Source: Pseudevernia furfuracea (lineage: Eukaryota; Ascomycota; Lecanoromycetes; Lecanorales; Parmeliaceae). Taken from it: a stretch of DNA of 64,000 nt. Of the stretch, positions 1 to 10,413 are shown one piece after another (positions within the stretch are counted from its first letter, which is position 1; each line of letters starts with the position of its first letter). The DNA is taken from assembly GCA_022315425.1 (NCBI GenBank), contig JAIUPT010000010.1:124001-188000 (forward strand), read 5' to 3'. Both the position numbers and the translations under genes were made by a program. The notes under the pieces are model-generated. The model made no database searches, had not been told where the DNA came from, and worked only from the letters and a program-made list of their open reading frames with translations.

Positions 1-899
1 CCTTCCAGGAGGGCAAGTCCTACTACCATTGGCTGGGCTGTTTGGGATACCAATAAGATTCCGACCTCAGTAGAATCAAGTCGAAATTAGTCGCTCTCCG
101 CATAGCTGCCCGTTTTCTACCCTTTCGATGGCCGCGCAAAGCAATATCCATACTGCGGGTCTATCGGTCGGGCGAGCCACCCTTGGCTCGCGTCTAGCGC
201 TGAAAGAATAGAAGTAGGCAGACGGGATCATTGCTATAGAGTATAGACAACATCTCTGGCACTACTGGCCTTGAAAAAGGTTGAACGCATGTGAGCCGGC
301 CAAGCCACTGCTAACGCTGATTCTGATATTGGATGAAGGGTACCTATCTACTCCGTACAGTTGATGAAGATCTCCCAGCCACGTGGCTACACTAATCTAA
401 GATCGAAATAGTCCAGGAGCCAGTGCCATCTCTATTTGGAGTAGATCATGAACTCTGTCAGCACACTTTGTCCCATGAGTTCGGACATGTCTTCATCCAG
501 CATCAACTTATCCTGCTTCCAGGATCTCTGGGTCAGTTGATAGTACGATACTTGAATATCGCCTTATCTTTCGTCGAGGTTATGGGAGTCTTAGAGCACT
601 GTCTCCAGATGAAGCGGGACAGCGAAGCTGCTTCGATGGCTGGGTTCGGACCGTGGTCACCAGTAGCTACCTATCCGAGAGTGGTAAATATTAACGACCT
701 CAGTAATTGACTTTTTGCTACAACCAATCAAGCGAGACAGCTCGGCCGGGCCAAGTCTTTCAGCTAAACCATAAATCCTGCGTCAGACACTCACGAATAT
801 CTATAAAGATGGCTAAGATGGCTAAGATTGTCACTTTCGCGCCCGGTATTCCTGGGCGACAAGTCCTCAAAGTTTTGTTCGCTGGAATCCGCTATCAAA
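1..899. other. No confident gene
   Basis: Several short open frames occur here, but the longest (423-710, +) opens on GTG, not ATG, and I recognise no domain in it. The last 150 bases are the upstream region of the secreted-protein gene that starts at 900. I see no RNA gene or repeat. Confidence 0.5.
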
Positions 900-1718
900 A
901 TGTTTTCTACCATCTCTGTACCTACACTAATCCTTCTCGCCTCGATAAACGTCCTCGCCACAACGGCCCCCGCCTGTACTACGCAGTACGGCTCAACCTC
1001 CAAATCCCCGATCCCAACGTCAACTAGAACGTCCACCCACACGACGACCCTGACGGAATCGATCATTTACGTGACAGAGACTGTGACGTCCGGAACGACT
1101 ACAATCCCAACTCCTAGTGGCTTTACCCCGATTCTTTCGGAAACTACCTCTGTTTCTCTTGAAGTCGACGCGGCCAACGGTGTCCTAATCAGCGCCCCAA
1201 CATCGTTTCCAGCCTCGGTGATCTGTAGCACGACTACTAGCCTCACGATCACCAAGACTGCGACAACAGGGCGCGCAGCAACGACGATCACAAGTTCGAC
1301 GACCGTCAACGTCCCAGCCGCAACCTTTTATGCGGCCTGCGATTCCAATAACATCGTCGATCAGGGTAGCGGCGTCGGCTCCGGTCGAGCAATCCAATTC
1401 ACCGAGGTTGGTAATGGCAACTACACGGCCACCTCAATTGCGAACAGCTCAGCGTATGATTGCTGCGTGTCCTGTCAGACAACGTATCCGTGTGCATTCT
1501 CGATCCTCTTCACCAATTACGGTGACGAAAATCCACTCGGATGCGCCTTGGAGTTCCTTGCGGACGGCACCTGCAACGGTGGCATTAGTGTCGGACCTGC
1601 AACATACTACTATGACCCGGGCGATCTAAGTGCTGAGCCGGGACAGGGGCTTATTGTCTCGAATGGAGCTTGTGGTCAGATTATCTATGGTGGTGGGTTT
1701 GACAGAGAAGGAAAATGA
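900..1718 (+). CDS. Secreted Ser/Thr-rich cysteine-containing protein
   Basis: Single-exon gene of 272 residues. The ATG at 900 is chosen because the frame is open further upstream only from a TTG at 828, and because a typical signal peptide begins directly at 900 (MFSTISVPTLILLASINVLA). After the predicted cleavage site comes a Ser/Thr-rich stretch to about residue 150, a pattern typical of O-glycosylated fungal wall or secreted proteins. The C-terminal 120 residues hold about nine cysteines, including a YDCCVSCQ block with spacing reminiscent of apple/PAN-like secreted fungal domains; that link is weak. No GPI-type hydrophobic tail is visible. The role is unknown; a cell-wall or secreted surface function is inferred. 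The gene lies outside the giant element, about 1.5 kb from its left edge, and shows no premature stop. Confidence 0.75.
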   Translation: MFSTISVPTLILLASINVLATTAPACTTQYGSTSKSPIPTSTRTSTHTTTLTESIIYVTETVTSGTTTIPTPSGFTPILSETTSVSLEVDAANGVLISAPTSFPASVICSTTTSLTITKTATTGRAATTITSSTTVNVPAATFYAACDSNNIVDQGSGVGSGRAIQFTEVGNGNYTATSIANSSAYDCCVSCQTTYPCAFSILFTNYGDENPLGCALEFLADGTCNGGISVGPATYYYDPGDLSAEPGQGLIVSNGACGQIIYGGGFDREGK

Positions 1719-2929
1719 GTAGGTGGTATTGACACAATTTGCTTCGTGTGGCATCCAGAATAGCCTACAAATGCACTGTTCCTATCTATATACATCTAAG
1801 TACTACCAAAAAATTCGACTATGATAGCCCCTTTTTCAATCCCGATTCGTGAGCTCATACGCTCATCACGTGCTCTTGTACTATGTTTTTAACTCCTAGA
1901 AACAGTTTCTTGCGCAAGATTGCAGTGCCCCAAACCCGATATATCAATTGGATAGTGGGCAGTCCGCGAATTTTCTTCTCACGCATATCGACTCGCATCT
2001 TCATAAGCTCTAGAACAGATGTGATCCTTGAGGATGGATCATGGGTGCACTGGAGGTCGGCATGTATACACAGCTCAAAGACATCGTCTTGTCCGCCATT
2101 CCAGCACCAGACCAAAAATCAACTCTTTCGGATGCAATGTTCGCGAGGGCCGCGCTGGATCATTTTGGGTATGACGATGTTTGAGGAGCAGACTCATTTT
2201 CGGTCATGTCGTGGATAATCCCCATGAGTATTAACTCCCGCGACTTGCTTGGGCAGAACTTACATTCGACCCAGCGAAGTGCAGCTTCGGGCTTGCAGCG
2301 GAAGTAGCTTGTCTCTACGAGCAAAGGTAGATTGATACACTTCCTTATCACCTTACCGTACTAAAGAGCGTTGATCCCGGGTCGAGCAGACTATGTTACA
2401 ATTATGAAGGTTGCTATAGTAGAATATCGGTCGCAGTGAAAAAGAACGGAAGCGGCGGATCACCAAGTCTGTCGTTAAATTTTAAGCTGATTGACGAACA
2501 TTAATAAGTATTCGGTGCGAGGGAGCAAGCTGTTCTGGCGATTGTCAATTCTGGAGGAAAAGATCAAAAGCAGTACCATCTCTGTACTAATGCTTCAAAG
2601 TAGGTTGCCGGAAGATTGTCGCTTCAATTCAATGACTCCGTGGTTGGTGTTCCGATGACATAGAACCTATCGTCGGAAATGTCGCTACCCATGTTCATCA
2701 TTTACAAGGTTACGCCGACTCAGTGTAAGTATTACTCTCCAGAGAGACTATGTCTTACCGTAACAAAGTCTTTATCGGAAGTGCGCAGCATAGTCAAAGT
2801 ATGTAGATAACTTGTTGTACCACACACAGAGCACCAAGATTCCAAGACTGATTTTTTTGATGTGATGCCCGATATGAGAAATCCACCCTCTGCGTACATA
2901 TGATCCTTAACAAAAATGCGCAACTACGT
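1719..2929. other. Gene-poor stretch, possible decayed minus-strand gene
   Basis: Minus-strand open frames at 2923-2732, 2351-2160 and 2115-1855 have plausible amino-acid composition, including a Cys-containing segment around 2840, but they are in different frames with no convincing splice joins. They may be remnants of one decayed gene. I cannot assign a family. Confidence 0.3.
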
Positions 2930-3192
2930 GCTCGATTTTTTATCAGAGACTGACATCGTCAATGTAGTTATATAATTTTTAAACTCGATTCGTTATATGA
3001 TCTTCTAATAATATAAAACACGATATGTTATCGTCTAAGATTTCGTCGTTAGAGATTATTAACTAAAGAGAGATATTAAAAGCGTTAACGAGAAACGCGT
3101 CTTCAAAACGACTTATTTAACGATAACGAGTAATCGAATTATAATAAAAATCTTATACTCTTATTTAGAGATCTTAAAAGATCTATTATCTT
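2930..3192. other. AT-rich RIP-like block, left host flank of the giant element
   Basis: Very AT-rich sequence in which most remaining cytosines sit in CpG or CpT, the same composition as 37332-39715. The two blocks are interpreted as one AT-rich region split by the 34-kb insertion. No gene is visible. Confidence 0.7.
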
Positions 3193-3239
3193 CGCGATTG
3201 ATATTAATTAATAATATAATAATTAATAATAAGTAATTC
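3193..3239 (+). repeat. Left copy of the 47-bp direct repeat flanking the giant element
   Basis: Identical over all 47 bases to 37285-37331, same orientation. It starts CGCGATTGATATTAATTAAT and ends AATAATAAGTAATTC. Host AT-rich DNA lies outside it and GC-rich element DNA inside. Interpreted as the target-site or recombination-site duplication. It is long for a Starship repeat as far as I know. Confidence 0.85.
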
Positions 3240-4719
3240 TGCGTCGCGGTGAAATGCCCGCCCTTTCCTGCTTCCAGGCCAAGCGCCGCCCTTTTGAGTT
3301 TGGCGTGGCCTCTTCGGGCAAGGCGCCCGGCATCGCCTCATCCGCCGCTTTCTCAAAGGTATAAAGACCTGCACCCCTCGCTGTTTTCTCACTTTTCCCT
3401 TCATCTCTTTTATATCTCTTTGCCGTCCCTCGCTCCTTCTCGCATTGCAAGGATCTGCGCCAACCCCTCTCACCCTCTGCTGCCTAGCTGACTTCTGACG
3501 ACCATCGCCGATCGTTATGCTTTGACCTTTGCATGAGGCATTTTGCTGATGACCTTTCCCTTCGGGACCACTTTGCTGCACGTTTCACCCTCGCCAACTC
3601 CTGGCCTGCTCACTTTCGCCTACGGCTGGAGCTAGCGATAAGGGCAAACCCTCTTATTCGCTGTCTCGTACCTTGTCGCCCGCGCTGCAGCTCAGCTCCG
3701 CTCTCAACGAACGGAGATAATTCCTTTTTCGATCAAGCTGGAGCGTCTCGTCGCTCGGATCTGTCAGTCTAGACCTTTCTGCCTCGACCTTTCTGTGTTA
3801 GTCACTATTTCACTACCGCTCAGCTGATCTGCGAATCTGCGACGACATTGATAGGAAATTTCAGCTTGCGGCGAGCATCCCAGGGCGAAGCAACTGTCTG
3901 ACCCGAAGATGGCTGCCACACGACCAATGGAAGAAATATCTCCTCACACATCTGCCTGACTGCGTGGACAGGGATCGCCCCTCGGCCGTGATTGGGTGAC
4001 ATGGTATCAAGGGGGCTGAGCATGAAGCCGAGCAGCAGCGGCGAGCCAAAACCAAGGAATGGAATCTTCTCGCCTTGATCGACAGTGCTCTTTCCATGTT
4101 TGCCTGACTGCGCTGACCAGGTTCCCGCATTCACCTCGTCCTGGTGACGTGGCTTTGAGACGGTGATCTCGCTTTCGCTGTGGATCGGAGAGGATGTAGT
4201 GCCTCTGATCTGTTGCAGAAGTCCCAGCACGCAAGGCCTAGGCAGCTGCAGCTGACGTGGCTCGAAAATTGGATATCTCCGAGGGGCGCAGTGAAGACGG
4301 CCGGTGTGGGATGTGGATTGAATACGAGGCAACAAGGGTCGAGAGACTGTCCCAGCACGTGCCGCAGGGTGTGAGGCAGATGAATGGAGACTGAGTGGTG
4401 ATGGCCAGAGATCGGCGATTGAAGCTGTTGAAGAGAAGCAGGCAGCAGGTGCGAAAATGGGGGAGACGGCACTAAGGTGAAGGTTTCAGCGGTTCATTGA
4501 TTGGAGAGAGTGCAGGCACGGCACCGCCGTTGTTGGCACGACTCAGAAGCGCATATAATCCTCATCTTGCCCCACTCTAAGCGACTCGGAATTCCAATTT
4601 CAAACTCTACACACCGCTCCTTTATCTGCATTTGAGACACAATGACATTGATCGATTTGGATTTCATTCATTTCTACTAACCCCTCAGCAAAGCCGATTT
4701 GGCTAGCAAAAGATCATCG
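3240..4719. other. Left (3') terminal region of the element and upstream region of the chromodomain gene
   Basis: GC-rich sequence without a convincing gene. A TATAAA at 3360-3365 is followed by a pyrimidine-rich tract, which looks like a fungal promoter, but no downstream frame has a recognisable product. A second TATA-like site is at 4554-4559. An ATG at 4642 in a good context is in frame with the chromodomain gene but is cut by a TAA at 4678, so it could be that gene's original start. Confidence 0.4.
3244..3266 (+). repeat. Left terminal inverted repeat of the giant element
   Basis: Starts TCGCGGTGAAATG and ends CGCCCTTT. It pairs with the reverse complement of 37267-37289 at 19 of 23 positions; the mismatches are at positions 8, 12, 14 and 15. 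Confidence 0.7.
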
Positions 4720-6589
4720 ATGGCGTCGGTCGGTGATGTTCCCGTCATTTGCGGAGAGGCATATACTCCTACGGTTCCTAGATCCAACGGCGGATGGGGT
4801 GGATCCCTCAACGACTACGATCTAATCAAAGTCCTTGATTCGACTGGCTCGTCATCGAAGGATCCTCTCAATCTGTTTTTCTACAAGCATACACTGGATC
4901 TCAAAGGCACTGAATTATATGCCGGAGGTAATATTCGCCGTCTTTGCTTTTTAGAGGCCTTCAATAACAGCTCCAGCTCCCTCAAACGGACTTGATCTCA
5001 GTGACAGCCGCAGTAGAGGCGGTGGAGAGGAAGACAGGAACTTGCCATCCTTCGAAGAACTCGTGCTGGGTGCCGGAGTACAAGAGTCGCAACAATCGGG
5101 CTTGAGATGAGGTGGAGACAAGGATGCGAATACCGACAGTAGCAGCAGCGTCCACTCTAGAAGCGACGGCTCGACTTCTGAGCAAGGCGGGATGCACTGC
5201 TCTCTCAACACTCCACAGACTTCTATAGCAGGCTCAGAAGCTGGGTACGACCCTTAAAACCCGGCTAACAGATCTTAGTACTAATAGATAGCGCCTATTT
5301 AGATATTCCATCCTCCGCGAGAAGATATACGATCCCGTCTCTGATCATCCTCCTCCACTCCCTACTACCCTCTCCTCGTCGACAAAAGATACAGAAATCA
5401 GCTTCAAAAATATCGAGCCTTGTCACTCCTGTGGGCCGGAAGAGAAATGGGACAAAGGAGCGAGCTACAGTACAGATAACATCATTCCATACTCTCTCCG
5501 ATCACCTATTACGTCGCCAAATCCTGCACCACCACTGTTTCTGTGGCGGTCTCCACTCCAAGAAGATGCCGTAGGATCAGTGGTAGATCCCGCTGGCTCC
5601 CCATGGATGTGGAGCCCAAGGAGCCCTACGGACGTTGAGCCTTTAACAGCCATGGACTTCACCGACATTCGAGGTTCCTCCAAGCGCACAGCATACAGTG
5701 CAGGTCTGAACGAGGGCGGAGAAGTTGTACAGGGGTTGACGAAGACCCGGCGTGAAGGTCAGTACGCAGGTACCAGTCCCTGCGGGTGCGTTTAATGACT
5801 AGAAAGACGCGATCGTGATCGACAAGACAGATAATACCGATGATAACTTAAGCGACCTCGAATTCGTACGGATCCGATCGCAATCAAAGCCTGTCTTCAG
5901 AGAGCCTCTCTTTTCGCGAAAATTCCAGCAACACAAGAAAACAACAAGCTTAAGTCGATTCAGTGAAATTGATGATAGTCAAGGTGTGCCTCCCATTGCA
6001 TTTATGACCAGCACACGATATTTTTTTCTGACGTATTCCAGATGACCCTCTCGTGGTGGAGGATGACGAAAAGACTGGCGAAACTAGCGCTTCTACCAGG
6101 GCCACGAGCGTGGAGTCTGAGATTGATACCATACACCTCCAAAGCTCCCACCCAAGGAAACAGCAAAAGACACACGGTTGCTTGAGTCCTCCCATCACGG
6201 AACCTACCCCCTCCCCCATTGATCGTCCGATCTCTTCTAGTGTCGCACTATGCCGGGATCGAGTTGAGCAGGCTACCTGTGGAGGTGATGGTGGAATAAC
6301 AGCGACTGTCTATCCCCCTCACGCCATCACCGTCCCCCCACCACTTGCTGAGCGGCATCAGGACCAAGGAGGTTCAGCATTGAATGAAGAGAAGTGGGAG
6401 ATCGTAAGGATCGTTGGCAAGAGACGAAGGGGAAAGGGCTATGAATACAAGGTGTGCTGAAAGAAGACATGGCTGCTCGAACGCGAGTTAGGGAACGCAC
6501 AGGAACTGCTGCGGAAGTTTGAGGCGAAACATCAGGCGCAGCGAGGAGGCAAACGGGGAAGACCAGCACGTGCAGATAAGGGTCGGTGA
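4720..6589 (+). pseudogene. Chromodomain protein gene with nonsense codons
   Basis: Five exons join cleanly: 4720-4927, 4971-5244, 5303-5757, 5831-5983 and 6042-6589, about 545 codons. Most of the product is low-complexity and acidic. The C-terminus holds a chromodomain-like module (KWEIVRIVGKRRRGKGYEYK, then a conserved TWL..RELGNAQELL segment). Chromodomains bind methylated histone tails or tether transposon proteins to chromatin; either role would be nuclear. Two in-frame stops interrupt it: TGA at 5108 and TGA at 6458. The second falls exactly at the Trp codon of the YKVxW core (TGG to TGA), removing the last third of the fold. The first intron is only 43 nt. An upstream in-frame ATG at 4642 is followed by TAA at 4678 and may be the ancestral start. 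The damage looks RIP-like. A remote chance remains that the stops are read through. Confidence 0.65.
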
Positions 6590-7730
6590 TCGTTGGTTAC
6601 TTTTTTGTTCGTAGAGTCTCTGTGTTCTGGAAATTGTAGTAATTAAGATTATCTAGTAAATTTGAGACATTACTGTCATTCGCTACATCTTTTCATTTCA
6701 TGAAATTAAGATGCTTGAGGAGGCGGACAGTCCACAGCCAGTGGTGTACAGTTCTGACGGACGTAATGGAATGATTCTCTGCATCACCCAATCCGTCTTT
6801 GGCTATTAGTCCTCGTTTGTCTCCAGACCTTCAAACAGCTGTTCCACAATTTTATCAGAAGAATTTTTTCCAATAGGTATGTCTGCCTTCGACCAGACTT
6901 TGTGCGAATCCTTGCTCGCCAGCTACTTCAAGGCGGGAGCTATCCTTCGTGGTCCAAATGCAATGGGTAGAAAGGCAAATCCGACAATCAAATATTTCTG
7001 GCCAAGGTGCTGCCTTTTCTGAATGGCCCACAGGTTCACTGTTAGAGGCTCTATCTTCGCCTAGCACCTTCATTGGACACATGAAGCTTTATTCCATCAA
7101 CGGCCCGTCTGCGTATTCGATTTTCTTTTCGATTTCCGCATTGATCTTGGCCCTCTCAAGGCACCGGCAGTGCCAAATTCTCCAACCCAATATATAGGAG
7201 GATCTACCATTAAGATCCGTCTCTAGTACGTGATACAGTATCGCCTAGGCAGGGTAAGGAGGAAGCTTAGGGCAGGTGAGAAGTAGGAGAGAAGAGTGGG
7301 GAAAGGGATGTGGGCGTTGATTGAAGTCGTGGGGTTGAGGAGGCCCATAGGCTTTTATTTTGCTGTCCGTCTGCTTACTCGGACGAGGGATTGAACCAGG
7401 ACACCAGATGATGATATGACGTGACAGAATATCTCCCTGCTCATCGAAGACCAAAGTCGTCTCAAAGTGACACCATCCTTAACCATGGATCTTAGTCCTG
7501 TTCCGTGAAAAATTGCTTTCCTGCCTCTTTGATATTCCACGAGATTTCACTGGGCTCGGATCTGATTTTTTGCCTGTACGGCGACCCTTGGGTTCGGACC
7601 GGGAAAGACGTCGCAACGGATCTGTTTGTGAGATCATGGCTGAGTTGACAGCTGCACTAGAAGTTGATGTGCTTATCCTCTCTTTCTGTTTCGATATCCG
7701 ATCGCTTCTGCGCAGCATGACATCGGTAGG
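6590..7730. other. Intergenic stretch without a confident gene
   Basis: Convergent 3' regions of the chromodomain gene (+) and the coiled-coil gene (-). Short frames at 6949-7197 (+, opens on GTG) and 7073-6855 (-) have no recognisable family. I see no repeats. Confidence 0.4.
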
Positions 7731-9890
7731 TTAAGGTTGTGCATTTCTCCCCAAATCGGCAGCTAAATCCGCTTCCAATGCACCGGACCTCTTTTGGTTG
7801 GTAGATAACCGGCGCCTTCTGCGCGGAGCAACATTGGCAGGCGGAGGTGGTGATATCGTTATGTTAAGGCCTTGATTTCGACCATCGTCACGCTCCACGG
7901 GGATCTTTGACCATCGTCGGGGGCGGGGTGTTTTCCTTCCGGCGGCTTTTGATACTTTTGATGAATGGATTGAACCAAGCGCAGAATTTGCTGAAGGACG
8001 ATTTTTTTTGTTGTGGTAACTACTTCGCGAGGCCGATTTATCAGATCGGTTAGCTCTAAGGTTCTTGAGCGTGGTTTGACTTGACTTCGATGCTCTTTTC
8101 GGTGGCATGGCTTGATCCTCGAGAGGGTTTAATGCAGATACTTCCGTCGTCGAGACGGCGCATTCAGCGAGAAGGGCTGAAAGCTGTTGTTCTATCCATT
8201 TCAACCGCGACTCTGGAGGTCCGATTTGCTTTCGCGCTTCTTCGAAGTAAGATCGGGCGTCTTCAGCCTCGGAATGATATCGCTCGGCTGTACTTGCCCA
8301 CCCTTGTAGTGTGCAATAATTCTCTGTATTCTGGAATTCTTCCACCTGCCGCTGCCAGAATTCCACCCACTGCTTAGTGTTTTCGACCTCCAGATGTTGA
8401 TAGGCCCGATAGTCTTTCCAGAGGTCCACTTGGGTCGGGCTCTCTGCAGATTGTCGTTCTTCCAGCTGCACCTCCGTTTTCCCATCCGTTTCTTTCTTCT
8501 GCCGATAGTTCAGAAATTTCTTTCATTCCCTCAATTCTTCCTCGAACTAACTCCATTCACTCTCCCAGTGGCAAAGGACATGAACATGTTCATCCTTGCA
8601 TTCGGCATCATGAATGTCAGGCACCGGCCGGATTGGACGGCTTGGCCTCCCACCCGTATCCATCAGGGTGTTATAGACTTGTTTCGCTTCCAGCTCGCTC
8701 CTCTCCTCCATCTGACGACGAGATGTCGATAATTCCATCAATGACGCAGCGCATTCCGAAAGAACCGCTGGAAGCTGCTTCTTGACCCATTCCAACCGTT
8801 TCTCCTCCGCTGCGAGCTTTCTCCGCTGTTCTTCTATTGTTCTCAGCCAGCCCTTGTCGATCCTCCCACGTACTTTTCCCTTGTTCACGACCACTTCAGG
8901 ATCTTTCCGCTGTATTGCCTCCACCGCTCGTCGAGCCCCTTCAATTATCTGCTTACATCGGTCGATCCACCTTTGAAAATAGCCTTGATATTCCTTCCAA
9001 TCCTTCAACTTCTTCAGGCTTGCTGTGAGGTCTGGATCTTGCGGGTACCGCTGCCGTTCCATGTCCTCCTCTCTTACAAATTCCGGCCGATGATCACGTC
9101 TCCATTGCTGAGTATCGAGAAAATCCTGCCACCGTTGTAATTCTTCATCGAGTCGCATTTTTTCTGCTACCCAGTGCGACACAATAACACTAGCCTCCGT
9201 GGGATGAGAAGCACGACGTGATTTATCAGTGCCATAGTAGAACAGCTCCTCATCTTCTTCAGTCTCTTGATAGAATTGCTCTTTATCGAAAAGGACAGTC
9301 TTTCAGTGTAGGTTGCATCGAATCGGACGAGTCGATCTCCCACCCATCTGTGTCAGGGTATCGTAGGCTCGGTTGACTTCGAGTTTATACCGCTCCATCT
9401 TTTCCTCATCGTCTTCGATTGGGGTTTCGCTCAATCTAGAGGAGCAATCAGAGGGAGGGGTTGGAGGTTCGCTCAATCTGGGGGAGTAGTTTCTGGATTT
9501 TCTCGAAGCGTCAGTATGATCGTTCATATTGAGAGGACTGATCGAGACTAGGAATTTGAAGTCTTCTCACCGAAGTTTCGCTTCAAGGTCTTCTGGATCC
9601 ACGGGCTGGGTGTGGTGCACATTACGGGTCATGTCTCTGGGAGTAGAACGGAGTGTTAGTTTCACGATCCCAGATTTGAAAGATCCAGGTCTCCCAAATC
9701 GCACTTCTTACCTGAATTTCCCCCACATCTCTGTAGTCACGTTCGGTCTATCCTCTATTTCAAAGAACCTAAGAAGAAAAAGAACATCAGTACGACTATC
9801 CAGTGATGAGAAAACCCATCTTTCTCACCTGATTCTCGCGATCGCCGCAACGACTTCCGGCTTGCACAGATCTTTTGTCAGAACCTTCAT
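7731..9890 (-). pseudogene. Coiled-coil protein with internal duplication, three nonsense codons
   Basis: Four exons on the minus strand: 9890-9829, 9768-9712, 9636-9571 and 9492-7731. Exons 1-3 encode a conserved-looking N-terminus (MKVLTKDLCKPEVVAAIARI and a following WGKFRDMTR segment). Exon 4 is one continuous frame interrupted by TGA at 9303-9305, TAG at 8547-8549 and TGA at 8523-8525. It encodes two tandem, related blocks of about 200 residues, each with an EELxxWxxFL start, a long charged helix (WKEYQ/WKDYRAYQ) and a LEW/LKW..QL.A.L.EC ending. A GGR(P/S)(S/T)RPIR motif recurs at the ends of two N-terminal segments. Aligning the two blocks puts Trp at the position of the third stop. The C-terminus is Lys/Arg-rich. 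I recognise the style from fungal hypothetical proteins but know no function. Confidence 0.65.
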
Positions 9891-10413
9891 GGTGGAGGAG
9901 GAAGAGGACGCTGTCGTACTCAGAGATGTGGAAATGAGAATCGATGGAGCAGTGGAGCAGTGGAAAATAAAGCTGCTGACAAAGCGATCGGCGCACGGGT
10001 AACACCTCAGCCAATCGTCTTCTGTACTAGAGAGCGATCCCGAAATGGGCAACATCCTCTGACTCATAACATGCAAGTGCGAAGCGTTAATAGCCAAGTC
10101 TGAAAGATGGTGTGGTGACCTTTGATCCAGACATTTAACAAAATGTGGTCGTACATCAAACTCTGGCTGTTTGCACGGACTCAGATTGGCTCGAGGGTGA
10201 AACCCCTCGATATGGTGGGCGCTAGAGGAACCAATCAAACCCTCCATGCTCGTACTGTGGTGTCGTGGCAACCGTCGTTGCCGTCTACCACTACAGCAGG
10301 AAGGGCGGGAAGAGGCTGGGTAGATAAGAGATTTATCATCGGAAGAATCTGTCCTTGTAAATAATCATCCGCTGAGGGTAGTCATTCTAACTCTTTCCAA
10401 TCGAAAATTCAAG
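9891..10413. promoter_or_regulatory. Divergent intergenic region between coiled-coil and FHA-kinase genes
   Basis: 523 bp separate the ATG at 9890 (-) and the ATG at 10414 (+), so both promoters should lie here. I see no clear TATA box or repeated operator. Co-regulation of the two cargo genes is possible but not shown. Confidence 0.4.

Noticed and set aside
828..899. Longer start for the secreted protein (TTG at 828)
   Set aside because: TTG is not a normal fungal start, and a signal peptide begins exactly at the ATG at 900.
7380..7410. tRNA-like T-arm (GGTTCAATCCC on the minus strand)
   Set aside because: The flanking bases do not form the T-stem or an acceptor stem, and no anticodon arm is found.
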